A stretch of 64,000 nt of DNA from assembly GCF_030816195.1 (NCBI RefSeq), contig NZ_JAUSXS010000001.1, positions 2,317,501 through 2,381,500 on the forward strand, given 5' to 3'. Below, one piece after another: positions 1 to 8,004 of the stretch. Position 1 is the stretch's first letter; each line of letters starts with the position of its first letter. The stretch comes from Pseudomonas sp. W4I3 (lineage in GTDB: Bacteria > Pseudomonadota > Gammaproteobacteria > Pseudomonadales > Pseudomonadaceae). The notes below the pieces were generated by a model. It searched no databases. It was not told where the DNA came from and saw nothing but the letters and a program-made list of their open reading frames with translations. The translations under genes and the position numbers were made by a program.

Positions 1-2
1 TT

Positions 3-125
3 ATACTTTGGTCTTTAGTGTTAGTGCTTTGGTTTTTGTTGTGGCTTATTCGACTATTATCGATGTTGCCTTCAGAGGCTGGGATTGAGCATTTAGCTTC
101 ATTTGTTAATGTGGAATTTTTTTAA
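3..125 (+). CDS. possible 3' end of an unidentified membrane protein gene (partial)
   Basis: An open frame enters from the left edge and ends at TAA 123-125. It gives about 40 residues with a very hydrophobic first half (Leu/Trp/Val-rich, one transmembrane-like stretch), then a short polar tail ending VNVEFF. Base composition is AT-rich, unlike the genes from 556 on, so this edge may belong to a transferred segment that extends to the left. I do not recognise the family. The frame is short enough to be open by chance in AT-rich DNA. Confidence 0.2.
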   Translation: MLWSLVLVLWFLLWLIRLLSMLPSEAGIEHLASFVNVEFF

Positions 126-320
126 AAGGTAAAGTAACTGAGCTACTGGAAGGGGAGCATCCATTCATTGAAAAGCCTGCATTTCTATAGATAATTAAAG
201 TGAGAACTGTTGGTGCGCAATGATATCATAATGATATCTTTATCGTGCCAAGATATCACTAAGAAACTTCCCACACTTTTCTCAGCTTGCCCCTAAGACC
301 ACCCCTAGCTAACCTCCTCA
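126..320. other. AT-rich intergenic stretch with three GATATC repeats
   Basis: No gene is seen here. GATATC occurs at 222, 233 and 252. The first two lie in the direct repeat AATGATATC, spaced 11 bases (about one helical turn), and the third is 19 bases further on. The stretch looks like a regulatory or junction region between an AT-rich segment on the left and GC-rich chromosomal DNA on the right. Function is unknown. Confidence 0.3.
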
Positions 321-321
321 A

Positions 322-547
322 GCCGCTGTCAATTCAGCGGCCGGATGTGGAAGTCCGACCAAGCTGAAGGCGCTCAATCGCCCATAAACACCTACCGGCG
401 TTTTTTTACGTCTGTATGATTGCTTATGGCGGCTGTGCGCGGGGCACTTCGGTGCGCCGGGTCCTTTAGCCCTGGTCTTCCACACCTGCGTACAGCTGCC
501 ACCCCTCATGTGGAAGTGAGATAGGCAGTTCCTTAAACGCTAAAGGA
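322..547 (+). promoter_or_regulatory. long structured leader upstream of the DUF6124 gene
   Basis: About 225 bases upstream of the gene at 556 form several clear hairpins: GCCGCTG/CAGCGGC at 322-341, GGCG/CGCC at 369-382 and GCAC-TTCG-GTGC at 444-455. CTTCCAC at 477-483 can pair with GTGGAAG at 347-353 or with a second GTGGAAG at 510-516, so two exclusive folds are possible. The ribosome binding site AAAGGAG (542-547) follows directly. From memory, similar leaders precede DUF6124 genes in other fluorescens-group genomes. That recollection needs a search, and the regulatory role is inference. Confidence 0.45.
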
Positions 548-555
548 GCTTCGCC

Positions 556-921
556 ATGTACAAGGTCACACCTAATCCGCCTTACGCTTCAAACGCTGCA
601 TCTTCTGATCCCAAGTTTCAAGCCGCCGCCCAGCGGGCAATCCATCATCACTTGCCCCCATCCGACGACGTAGCGCCCGCCGAGCGTCCAATCGTCAACC
701 TCTTCCTAGTCGACCCCACCATCGACCCCGAAACCCTCCTGGCCAACGCCGCCGAAAACCTCGCCTCTGCCAACGAAATGGCCGCCGCCCTGGCGTTCGA
801 CCTGGACGCCTCCCAACGCGCCATCGCCCTGGGCATTCAGCAGTTAATCGAGTTGAGTTCGCTGCTCGTAGACCGAGCCCAAGAGCAAGTCGCGCCTGTA
901 ACCGACGCGGCCAGAGCCTGA
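556..921 (+). CDS. DUF6124 family protein
   Basis: This 121-residue soluble protein is of a kind abundant in fluorescens-group pseudomonads and has no established function. The N-terminus (MYKVTPNPP), a central block around residues 48-65 (LFLVDPTIDPETLLANAAE) and a helical C-terminal part (LAFDLDASQRAIALGIQQL) match my memory of DUF6124, formerly grouped with DUF3077. There is no signal peptide or membrane segment. AAAGGAG lies 8 bases before the ATG. The gene stands alone behind an unusually long structured leader and ahead of a hairpin, so it is probably monocistronic and controlled through its 5' RNA. Family call firm; role unknown. Confidence 0.75.
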   Translation: MYKVTPNPPYASNAASSDPKFQAAAQRAIHHHLPPSDDVAPAERPIVNLFLVDPTIDPETLLANAAENLASANEMAAALAFDLDASQRAIALGIQQLIELSSLLVDRAQEQVAPVTDAARA

Positions 922-931
922 CAACCCAACC

Positions 932-955
932 CTGCCGCCTTACCCCAAGGCGGCA
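932..955 (+). terminator. hairpin after the DUF6124 gene
   Basis: TGCCGCCTT and AAGGCGGCA form a 9-bp perfect stem with a short loop, starting about 10 bases after the stop codon at 921. There is no clear T-run behind it, so it may be a weak terminator or an mRNA-stabilising stem. Confidence 0.45.
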
Positions 956-1068
956 ACCTGAACCCATGCTGTCCCGCAGCAAAGTTTCATAATTCCCTGC
1001 GCCGTTGAGGTCTACGATTCCCCGCAAGAGAGGACCCCAGCGCCTCCAGCCCACAGGGAACTGAGACC

Positions 1069-1287
1069 ATGATTTCGAACCTCGTCAAAGTCGTGATGAT
1101 CACCGGCACGTTGTTGTTGAGCGCTTGTTCATCTTCACCGGCCGTGAGCAGCGACCCATGCTTCTCAGGCGGATGCCAGGCATTCGGCGACCACAGCCCC
1201 AGCAAAGCCGCCAAGATGAGTTTTGGCGGCAGCGGGCTGGGCAGCAGTTATGGGGAGTATGGGTCGGGGTTGTTGCATGATGATTGA
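1069..1287 (+). CDS. small predicted lipoprotein
   Basis: This 72-residue protein has a lipoprotein signal peptide: a hydrophobic stretch at residues 5-18 followed by the lipobox LLSAC, with Cys20 as the predicted lipidated residue. The mature part is short and Gly/Ser-rich, with a CFSGGC motif whose two cysteines could form a disulfide, and ends GSGLLHDD. I do not recognise a family beyond the small Pseudomonas lipoproteins. The ribosome binding site before the ATG is weak (AGGGAACTGAG). A degenerate REP element lies just downstream. It probably sits in the envelope; nothing shows its role. Confidence 0.55.
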   Translation: MISNLVKVVMITGTLLLSACSSSPAVSSDPCFSGGCQAFGDHSPSKAAKMSFGGSGLGSSYGEYGSGLLHDD

Positions 1288-1327
1288 GGGTGGTGAGGCA
1301 GTCACTGGTGTGGTGACTGGCTCATTG

Positions 1328-1353
1328 CTATCAGGGGCAAGCCCCTCCCACAT
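1328..1353. repeat. degenerate REP element (GTGGGAGGGGC family)
   Basis: The right arm of a REPIN, ending GCAAGCCCCTCCCACAT, is recognisable. The preceding 1300-1327 carries the loop-type sequence CAGTCAC...GTGACTGG, but the left arm is eroded. It sits between the small lipoprotein gene and the 3' end of the MFS gene. Confidence 0.6.
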
Positions 1354-1384
1354 GGGATCTATGATCGGCGCGAAACGTGTGGCG

Positions 1385-2572
1385 TTAGTTGCCACCCTTC
1401 ATACGGCGCGCGATCAGGTAGAGGCCCAGTCCGATCAGCGCCGTTACCGCGCCGATGTAGCCGGTGCTGGTCCAGCCAAACCCTGCCGTAATCGCCATCC
1501 CGCCAAACCACGGCCCCAGCGCATTCGCCAGGTTGAACGCGGCGTGGTTGGACGCCGCCGCCAGGCTCGGGGCTTCGTGGGCGATGTCCATCAGGCGGAT
1601 TTGTAACGGCGCCGCCAAGGCGATCATGGTGCCGACCAGGCCGATGCCCAGCAGTACGCTCCACAGGGCGCTGGCGGCGAAGGTGAAGAAGATCAGCACG
1701 GCCATCGACCACACCAGAATCCAGCCCACGGCGCGAAATTGCATGCGGTCAAACAGTTTGCCGCCGGCGATGTTGCCGATAATGCCGCCCATGCCAAACG
1801 CGGCGAGGCCGAAGGGGATCCATTGCGGCGAGACTTTGGTCACTTCCAGCAGGGTTGGTGCCAGGTAGCTGAACACGCAGAACATGCCGGCAAACCCGAT
1901 CGCGCCTATGGACAGCGCCATCCACACTTGGGGTTTGGTGAAGGCGCGCATTTCCTTGCGCGGGTCGCTGCGTTCTTCATCGTGGCGGTGCGGGACGAAT
2001 TGCCAGACCAGGGCAATGGTGCACAGGGCGATGACGCTGACCAGCGCGAACGCCGAGCGCCAGCCCAGGTGTTGGCCGAGGAAGGTGGCGATGGGGTTGC
2101 CCAGCAGCATGGCCAGGGTCAGGCCCATCATCACCCGGGCCACGGCGCCAGCGCGTTTGTCGCTGGGTACCATGCTGGAGGCGACCACGGCGGCGATGCC
2201 GAAGTAGGCGCCGTGGGGCAGGCCGCTGATAAAGCGGAAGGCCACCAGTGAGCCGAAGCTGGGGGTGAAGGCGGTGGCGAGGTTGCCCAACGCGTAAAGG
2301 CCCATCAGCAATAACAGCATGTGTTTGCGCAGCAGTTTGGCGCCGAGGATGGCCAGCAGCGGGGCGCCGACCATCACGCCCAGGGCATAGGCGCTGATGG
2401 CGTGGCCGACTTGCGGTTCGCTCAAGCCCAGGTTCTGGGCGATGTCGGGCATCAGGCCCATGATGGCGAATTCGCCGGTGCCGATTGCGAACGCGCCCAC
2501 GGCCATGGCCGCTTCCATTTTGGCGGCACTGCGCGCGGGCAACACGTGCCCGGGTGTTTGCTGGATAGACAT
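1385..2572 (-). CDS. MFS transporter, AraJ-like (DHA1 family) efflux permease
   Basis: A 395-residue inner-membrane protein with the two six-helix halves of a major facilitator. The N-terminal segment FAIGTGEFAIMGLMPDIA in helix 1 and the R-F-x-S-G-x-x-H-G-A-Y-F-G block near residue 113 are hallmarks of the AraJ/YdeA/PbuE-like DHA1 exporters. The family exports sugars, nucleosides or drugs by proton antiport; the substrate here is not evident. Length is typical. No partner gene is adjacent. The 480 bases upstream hold no other gene but two strong inverted repeats that could bear on its promoter. The exact ATG is supported only by a weak AGAG ribosome binding site. Confidence 0.85.
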   Translation of the reverse strand: MSIQQTPGHVLPARSAAKMEAAMAVGAFAIGTGEFAIMGLMPDIAQNLGLSEPQVGHAISAYALGVMVGAPLLAILGAKLLRKHMLLLLMGLYALGNLATAFTPSFGSLVAFRFISGLPHGAYFGIAAVVASSMVPSDKRAGAVARVMMGLTLAMLLGNPIATFLGQHLGWRSAFALVSVIALCTIALVWQFVPHRHDEERSDPRKEMRAFTKPQVWMALSIGAIGFAGMFCVFSYLAPTLLEVTKVSPQWIPFGLAAFGMGGIIGNIAGGKLFDRMQFRAVGWILVWSMAVLIFFTFAASALWSVLLGIGLVGTMIALAAPLQIRLMDIAHEAPSLAAASNHAAFNLANALGPWFGGMAITAGFGWTSTGYIGAVTALIGLGLYLIARRMKGGN

Positions 2573-2700
2573 GGATTGCTCTATTGGATGAGGTGCACGA
2601 AAGACAGTCGCCGATGCTACGCATGGGACGGTGAGGGTGTCTAGAACAGCCAGGTCCAGCAGAGTTCCAGGCCTGTGACCTCACGTCGCGGCTGGCCGCC

Positions 2701-2772
2701 TTGACACCTGCGCGATAAAACCCGCGATTTAGCGGTGTCAATTGGCCAAACGGCGCATAAACGCGGTTTGGC
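2701..2772. other. two consecutive inverted repeats in the 2573-3053 intergenic region
   Basis: The 480-base gap between the MFS gene and mqo holds no convincing gene. Inside it, TTGACACC (2701-2708) pairs perfectly with GGTGTCAA (2734-2741). Four bases later GCCAAAC (2745-2751) pairs with GTTTGGC (2766-2772). They may be operators or the stems of a structured RNA. No T-run follows on either strand, so they do not look like terminators. Confidence 0.4.
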
Positions 2773-3053
2773 GTGATATTCTGCGCGCCGTCCTGGTCTA
2801 GTCTTTCCCTGGTGCGTACACCCGTATACGTCCCAGCGGTTGGCTGTCGCCCAGGTAGCTGAAGCCAATAATGATAAGAAGTCAGCGCAGAAGGGACATA
2901 ACAGTGAGGTCGATCCATCGGCCTTGTGTGCCCACCCTGCGGTCCTCATGTGAATGCGTAGACCCCGCGGTACGTTGCCTGACGTAGCGTGATCGAGGGT
3001 CGCCCATGATCAGGGGCGGTGGGGCGGATGGCGTTTTATCATAGGTGCTACTG

Positions 3054-4700
3054 ATGTTTAAGAAAGTAAACACTGCCCTGCTGGGGCTGGCTTTGTCGAT
3101 GGGGATCACGTCCGTTCATGCGGAAGAGGCAAAGAAAGTCGATGTGCTGCTGATCGGCGGCGGCATCATGAGTGCGACCCTGGGTGTCTGGCTCAACGAG
3201 CTGGAACCGGACTGGTCGATGGAAATGGTCGAGCGCCTTGATGGCGTGGCCGAAGAAAGCTCCAACGGCTGGAACAACGCGGGTACCGGTCACTCGGCCC
3301 TGGCTGAGCTGAACTACACCCCGGAAGACAAGAACGGCAACGTTGAGATCCCCAAAGCGGTCGAGATCAACGAAGCATTCCAGATTTCCCGTCAGTTCTG
3401 GTCCTGGCAGGTCCAGCAGGGCGTGCTGAAGAACCCGCGTTCGTTCATCAACTCCACGCCGCACATGAGCTTCGTGTGGGGCGATGACAACATCAAGTTC
3501 CTGAAAAAGCGCTACGAAGCCCTGAAGGCCAGCCCGCTGTTCGCTGGCATGCAGTATTCCGAAGACCCGGCGCAGATCGCCAAGTGGGTTCCGCTGATGA
3601 TGGAAGGGCGTGACCCGAACCAGAAAATCGCGGCCACCTGGACCCCGATCGGCACTGACGTGAACTTCGGCGAGATCACCCGCCAGTTCGTTGCCCACCT
3701 GCAAACCACCCCTAAGTTCGACCTGAAACTGTCGAGCGAAGTGCAGGACATCACCCGTAACGACGACGGTTCGTGGCGCGTGAGCTACAAGAACCTTAAG
3801 GACGGTACCAAGACTGAAACCGACGCCAAGTTCGTGTTCATCGGCGCCGGCGGCGGTGCCCTGCACCTGCTGCAAAAGTCCGGTATTCCTGAAGCCAAGG
3901 AATACGCCGGGTTCCCAGTGGGTGGTTCGTTCCTGGTGACCGATAACCCAACCATCGCCGAGCAGCACCTGGCCAAGGCCTACGGCAAGGCATCGGTCGG
4001 TTCGCCGCCAATGTCGGTGCCTCACCTGGACACCCGCGTGCTGGATGGCAAGCGCGTGATCCTGTTTGGCCCATTCGCGACCTTCTCCACCAAGTTCCTC
4101 AAAGAAGGCTCGTACCTGGACCTGCTGACCAGCACCACCACCCACAACATCTGGCCAATGACCAAAGTCGGTATTCGTGAATACCCACTGGTCGAGTACC
4201 TTGCCGGCCAACTGATGCTGTCCGATGACGACCGCTTCAAGGCGCTGCAAGAGTACTTCCCGAACGCCAAGCAGTCCGACTGGCGCCTGTGGCAAGCCGG
4301 CCAGCGTGTGCAGATCATCAAGCGTGACGAAGAGCAGGGCGGCGTCCTGAAACTCGGTACCGAAGTGGTCAGCTCCGCCGACAACTCGATGGCAGGCCTG
4401 CTGGGTGCATCGCCAGGCGCGTCCACCGCGGCTCCGATCATGCTGACCGTGCTGCAGAAAGTCTTCAAGGACAAGGTTGCAAGCCCGGCCTGGCAGGAAA
4501 AGCTGCACCAGATCGTGCCAAGCTACGGCACCAAACTGAACGACAGCCCTGAAGCTGTTGCCAAGGAATGGGCTTACACGGCCGGTGTGCTGCAACTGAC
4601 CCCACCGCCAGCGATCCCGCAACTGGCTGCTCCACAGGCCACCGAGGCTGCCAAGCCTGCGGCTGAGCCAAGCAAGCCGGCGTCTGATCTGGCGCTGTAA
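3054..4700 (+). CDS. mqo: malate:quinone oxidoreductase with N-terminal signal-like sequence
   Basis: An FAD-dependent enzyme that oxidises malate to oxaloacetate and passes electrons to the quinone pool, bypassing NAD malate dehydrogenase. The 548-residue protein has the dinucleotide-binding motif [15 protein letters not shown] after residue 30 and the MQO signature [14 protein letters not shown] near residue 75. ATG at 3054 is preferred over GTG at 3045 because ATAGG lies 8 bases before it. Residues 1-23 look like a Sec signal peptide (two Lys, a hydrophobic core, then HA before EE), and the C-terminus is an Ala/Pro-rich tail; both extend beyond the usual MQO core. I recall that one of the two P. 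aeruginosa MQO paralogues (mqoA) also has an extended N-terminus. A strong terminator follows. Confidence 0.92.
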   Translation: MFKKVNTALLGLALSMGITSVHAEEAKKVDVLLIGGGIMSATLGVWLNELEPDWSMEMVERLDGVAEESSNGWNNAGTGHSALAELNYTPEDKNGNVEIPKAVEINEAFQISRQFWSWQVQQGVLKNPRSFINSTPHMSFVWGDDNIKFLKKRYEALKASPLFAGMQYSEDPAQIAKWVPLMMEGRDPNQKIAATWTPIGTDVNFGEITRQFVAHLQTTPKFDLKLSSEVQDITRNDDGSWRVSYKNLKDGTKTETDAKFVFIGAGGGALHLLQKSGIPEAKEYAGFPVGGSFLVTDNPTIAEQHLAKAYGKASVGSPPMSVPHLDTRVLDGKRVILFGPFATFSTKFLKEGSYLDLLTSTTTHNIWPMTKVGIREYPLVEYLAGQLMLSDDDRFKALQEYFPNAKQSDWRLWQAGQRVQIIKRDEEQGGVLKLGTEVVSSADNSMAGLLGASPGASTAAPIMLTVLQKVFKDKVASPAWQEKLHQIVPSYGTKLNDSPEAVAKEWAYTAGVLQLTPPPAIPQLAAPQATEAAKPAAEPSKPASDLAL

Positions 4701-4713
4701 GCAACGCTCAAGT

Positions 4714-4752
4714 AAAAGCCCGCTGAACCGGTGACGGTCAGCGGGCTTTTTT
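4714..4752. terminator. bidirectional rho-independent terminator between mqo and a LysR gene
   Basis: AAAAGCCCGCTGA and TCAGCGGGCTTTTTT form a long GC stem flanked by A-run and T-run, so it can serve both mqo (+) and the convergent LysR gene (-). Confidence 0.9.
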
Positions 4753-4763
4753 GTGCGCGGCGT

Positions 4764-5600
4764 TCAGACCCGGAAGTGCCTGACTTGCTCGTACAGGTGC
4801 AAGGCCAGCGCATTGGCGGTGTCGCACATCAGATACAGATGCTGCGCGGGCAGTGCCGGCAGTTCTGTGACGTGCCTCAGCCCTTCACCCATGCGGCTTT
4901 GCTCCATCAGGCCGGCAGCCACACCGCTGCGCACGCAGGCTTCTACCGCCGAAGAGTTGGGGCTTTCCAGCAGCACCCGGTGATAAATCCCGTGGTCTTT
5001 CAACGCCTGTAACGCCGCCGCACGGTACGGGCAACCCGCGATTGGCACGGTGATGGGTAGCGGCGCGTTTGGCGGGTAATCGAAGTGCTCGGCGGCGACC
5101 CACAGCGGTTGCACGGGGCCCAAGCGCTCACCCTGCGCCAGCGGCTGTGCGCTGACGGTGATGGTCAGGTCCAGTTGGTTTGCCATGAACAGGTTCAACA
5201 GTTCGCCACTGGTGCGCGCCTCGATTTCCAGCTCCAGCAGCGGGTTGTCGGCGATCAGCCGTGGCACAAACTCCTGGATGAAGGCGGGGGCATAGGTGTC
5301 GGGCACGCCCAGGCGGATCTTGCCCTGCATGCGCTGGGGCATCAGCGAGATCAGCAGGCGGTCGTGGCTTTTTAGAAACTCGGTGGTTTCGCCCAACAGC
5401 TTTTTGCCGTACAGCGTCAGGTCTACCCCCTGATTGCTGCGGCTGAACAGGCGTTGGCCGACCTGGTCTTCCAGTTTCTGGATTTGCGTCGTCACGGTGG
5501 AAGCGCTGCGATGCACATGCTCGGCCGCTTCGTTGAAGCGGCCAAAGCGCGCCACGGCGTGAAAGGTGCGCAAGAGATCGATATTCAGCTGTTTGGCCAT
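4764..5600 (-). CDS. LysR family transcriptional regulator
   Basis: A 278-residue DNA-binding regulator. Residues 5-63 form the LysR winged helix-turn-helix (LLRTFHAVARFGRFNEAAEH, then STVTTQIQKLEDQVGQRLF). The rest is the two-lobed effector-binding domain starting near GKIRLGVPDTYAP. It is divergent from the EamA transporter gene at 5699 with only 98 bases between them. This is the usual layout for a LysR protein that controls its neighbour and itself. The effector is unknown. The start ATG lacks an obvious ribosome binding site. Confidence 0.88.
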   Translation of the reverse strand: MAKQLNIDLLRTFHAVARFGRFNEAAEHVHRSASTVTTQIQKLEDQVGQRLFSRSNQGVDLTLYGKKLLGETTEFLKSHDRLLISLMPQRMQGKIRLGVPDTYAPAFIQEFVPRLIADNPLLELEIEARTSGELLNLFMANQLDLTITVSAQPLAQGERLGPVQPLWVAAEHFDYPPNAPLPITVPIAGCPYRAAALQALKDHGIYHRVLLESPNSSAVEACVRSGVAAGLMEQSRMGEGLRHVTELPALPAQHLYLMCDTANALALHLYEQVRHFRV

Positions 5601-5698
5601 GATTCTATTTATTCGGATTGATGGTGCGGGTTATTCAAATATACAGAAGCGTCCTCCTTCCTTAGCCTTGAAGTCAACCTACAAGGGCTGGAGGCTGC

Positions 5699-6598
5699 AT
5701 GAAGCGATCAACGCTGGGATTGCTGCTGTTGCAAGTGGCGTTTGTGCTGTCGTGGAGTTCGGGCTATATCGGCGCGAAGCTGGGTACCCAGGGCGGCGGT
5801 GCGTTCAACCTGCTGTTCTGGCGATTCCTGCTGGTGTCGCTATGCCTGGGGGTGTTCCTGAACGTCAGGCTGTTGAAGGTGTCATGGGCGCAGGTCCGCC
5901 ATTACGCGGTTGTCGGCTGCCTGTCGCAGTTTTTGTACCTGAGCTGCCTCTATGTGGCGATTCAGAACGGTTTGCCGCCGGGTATTGCCGCGATCATCGC
6001 AGCCTTGCAGCCGTTGATGACAGCAGCCTTGTCGGCAGGCAGCGCCACTGAGCGCAGCGGCGGCTGGCAATGGCTGGGGCTGGTGATCAGCTTTGTCGGC
6101 GTGGGTATCGTGATCGCCGGGCAGTACAGCGACGGCGCAAAAGGGGTTGGCCTGCTCATGTATGGGTTGCCGCTGGTGTCGGCATTGGGGCTGACGCTGG
6201 CGACGCTGTACGAGCGTCGTTCGCCGCAGAGCCAGAATGCCGGTTTGCTGGTGCCGCTGTTTATCCAATCGCTGCTGACGTTGTTCGGCTTCACTGCCGC
6301 TGTGCTGTATACCGATACCTTGAGCATTCCCCATGACACCGACGTACGGGTGTCGATTGTGTGGTTGACGGTGTTTTCCACCTTTGCCGCCTATTTGAGC
6401 CTCTGGAAGCTGCTTCGCGTGATGACCGCTACCCAGGTTGCGGCGCTGGTTTATCTGGAGCCGCCGGTCACCCTGGTATGGGCGGCGCTGATGTTCGGCG
6501 ACAGGATCCAGGCCTCGACCTACGTGGGCATCGCCGTCGTCATTACCGGTCTACTGCTGCTGCGCCTGAAGCGGCCGGCCGTCGCCTGCGCCTCTTGA
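5699..6598 (+). CDS. DMT superfamily transporter (EamA family)
   Basis: A 299-residue inner-membrane protein with ten predicted helices in two EamA repeats. The N-terminal VLSWSSGYIGAKLG with the following FWRFLL is typical of the RhaT/EamA drug-metabolite exporters, and the second repeat ends with LEPPVTLVWAALMFGD. Family members export amino acids or small metabolites; the substrate here is not visible. GGAGG lies just before the ATG. The divergent LysR gene is its likely regulator. Confidence 0.87.
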   Translation: MKRSTLGLLLLQVAFVLSWSSGYIGAKLGTQGGGAFNLLFWRFLLVSLCLGVFLNVRLLKVSWAQVRHYAVVGCLSQFLYLSCLYVAIQNGLPPGIAAIIAALQPLMTAALSAGSATERSGGWQWLGLVISFVGVGIVIAGQYSDGAKGVGLLMYGLPLVSALGLTLATLYERRSPQSQNAGLLVPLFIQSLLTLFGFTAAVLYTDTLSIPHDTDVRVSIVWLTVFSTFAAYLSLWKLLRVMTATQVAALVYLEPPVTLVWAALMFGDRIQASTYVGIAVVITGLLLLRLKRPAVACAS

Positions 6599-6729
6599 GC
6601 CCTTAAGGTTCAGCAATCTGACAGACATCTCCTGTTAAAAATAACCCAAGCCCAGGCAGGAGCCAGGCTGGAACAAGGGGGGATTTCTTTCAGATACAGG
6701 TACAGGGCGATCACGCCCGAGGGTTTTGT

Positions 6730-7059
6730 ATGTTGCTACGTTACGCGGCAATGGCGGCGGTGGTCGTCGCGGCATCCGGGTGTGTGCAAGAGCGTGTCGT
6801 GCATGAACGCAGGCCAGTACAGCATGACTATGTAGAAGTCGTGGCGCCGCAGCCGCCGCCGGTGCAGGTGATCGAAGTCGAGCCGGCGGTGCGCGAAGGC
6901 TATATCTGGTCACGCGGTTACTGGCGCTGGGAAGGCGGACGCTATGTGGCGGTACACGGACATTGGGAGCCGGTGCGCGAAGGCTATCGCTATGTGCATC
7001 CGCACTGGGTTCAGCACAACGATGGTTACCACTGGCAGGTCGGTGGCTGGGTGCGCTGA
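6730..7059 (+). CDS. YXWGXW-repeat lipoprotein
   Basis: This 109-residue envelope protein begins with a short lipoprotein signal ending in ASGC (Cys18). A Pro/Val linker follows, then aromatic repeats: YIWSRGYWRWEGGRYV, HGHWEPVREGYRYVHPHW and HWQVGGWVR. This is the W-x-x-G-x-W type repeat known from small surface proteins of proteobacteria (BcpO-like), whose function is not established. GAGGG precedes the ATG. A REPIN follows directly, so it is probably transcribed alone. Confidence 0.75.
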   Translation: MLLRYAAMAAVVVAASGCVQERVVHERRPVQHDYVEVVAPQPPPVQVIEVEPAVREGYIWSRGYWRWEGGRYVAVHGHWEPVREGYRYVHPHWVQHNDGYHWQVGGWVR

Positions 7060-7079
7060 CCGAGCGGCCTCTCCCCTTT

Positions 7080-7177
7080 GTAGGAGCGAGCTTGCTCGCG
7101 AAAAAACCACAGGCGCCGCGTGCTACCTGAATGTTCGCGTAATCGTTGGCGTTTCTCGCGAGCAAGCTCGCTCCTAC
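7080..7177. repeat. REPIN, GTAGGAGCGAGC family (copy 1)
   Basis: Two inverted REP arms, GTAGGAGCGAGCTTGCTCGC and its complement, frame a variable 50-base centre. Similar copies lie at 20423 and 36859. Such pairs are mobilised by RAYT transposases; none is in the window. The right arm ends about 10 bases from the vapC stop codon. Confidence 0.9.
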
Positions 7178-7187
7178 AAAAGACGGC

Positions 7188-7583
7188 CTAGCCGATCCGC
7201 TTCATGCCCGCTGCCTTGGCTGCGTTGAGGTCGAAGGTAGCGGTGTACTCGCAGCCGGCGGCATGGGCGCAGCGTTCGATCAGGCAATCGGCGAAGTCAG
7301 CCTTGTTCGCAACAAACTTGCGCAGTGCCTGCCAGATGATATCGGCGTGCTCAACCGTGAGCTCGCGCGTATGCAACAGGGTTTCGAGCACCATCACCAC
7401 ATCGCTTTTGGCCGATTGGTAGCAGGACTGCAGTACCCACACCAACTCCACAATGGTCACCAGGCTGACAAAGCCCGGTGACGTGGCGGTCAACGATTCG
7501 ATCAGATGCGACGCCTTGGCTGATTGAACCGGTTCATCCTGGGTGACGTAGCGCACCAGCACGTTCGTATCCAGCCCGATCAT
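7188..7583 (-). CDS. vapC: VapC-type PIN-domain toxin
   Basis: This 131-residue PIN-domain RNase is the toxin half of a type II toxin-antitoxin pair. The start MIGLDTNVLVRYV carries the first catalytic Asp and the N of PIN domains, Glu46 lies in the ELVWVL segment, and the later acidic cluster is KADFADCLIE near residue 96 with a final ATFD motif. Family members cut tRNA or rRNA. Its ATG overlaps the antitoxin stop codon by 4 bases, giving translational coupling. All expected acidic residues seem present, so the toxin is probably active. Confidence 0.88.
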   Translation of the reverse strand: MIGLDTNVLVRYVTQDEPVQSAKASHLIESLTATSPGFVSLVTIVELVWVLQSCYQSAKSDVVMVLETLLHTRELTVEHADIIWQALRKFVANKADFADCLIERCAHAAGCEYTATFDLNAAKAAGMKRIG

Positions 7584-7822
7584 CCAGCCTTTGCTCCCTG
7601 TGCCGCGATGGCACGGTTCATGTCCTCGATGGACACGGCATGGGCAGGCTTGCGAATCAGCCCCTTGAGGTCTGCGACGGTTTTGCTCGCGGCGATCATG
7701 GAAAACTTGCCGTCTTCCATTTCGACGAACTCCACCCGGTCGCCTGTTTCCAGGCCCAGGGCCGTCCTGACCTGGACGGGGATGGTAATTTGCCCTTTTG
7801 AAGTAAGTGTGGCGGTAGCCAT
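7580..7822 (-). CDS. vapB: VapB/AbrB-type antitoxin
   Basis: An 80-residue protein with a SpoVT/AbrB swapped-hairpin DNA-binding domain (ATLTSKGQITIPVQVR at residues 4-19, then LGLETGDRVEFVEM) and a C-terminal toxin-neutralising tail. The ATG at 7822 is preferred over longer starts because GGAG lies about 8 bases before it and the AbrB domain starts right there. It binds and inhibits the adjacent PIN toxin and should repress the operon through the perfect palindrome just upstream. Confidence 0.87.
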   Translation of the reverse strand: MATATLTSKGQITIPVQVRTALGLETGDRVEFVEMEDGKFSMIAASKTVADLKGLIRKPAHAVSIEDMNRAIAAQGAKAG

Positions 7823-7843
7823 AATAAAGATCTCCATCGTGAT

Positions 7844-7867
7844 ATTCCTTACCCTAGGGTAAGGAAT
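7844..7867. promoter_or_regulatory. perfect 24-bp palindrome, probable VapB operator
   Basis: ATTCCTTACCCT is followed immediately by its exact reverse complement. It lies 22 bases upstream of the antitoxin ATG, where autorepression operators of AbrB-type antitoxins are expected. The site is seen directly; the role is inference. Confidence 0.7.
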
Positions 7868-8004
7868 GACAGAGGACAATATCCGTTGGTCCATAGGTTG
7901 CTCGCAGAGGTGGGTTCGTGATTAGAACCCTAGTCTGGACTGGCGATTCCCACCCCTTCAGCCGTGCGCTAAACCGATACAAACTATGACTGAGCCCCGC
8001 TGGC

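Noticed and set aside
318..509. Reverse-strand 63-codon frame in the DUF6124 leader
   Set aside because: The stretch is explained by conserved hairpins on the plus strand; the frame has no ribosome site and no family.
695..1054. Reverse-strand 119-codon Arg/Gly-rich frame over the DUF6124 gene
   Set aside because: Low-complexity Arg/Gly/Trp composition typical of antisense shadows in GC-rich DNA.
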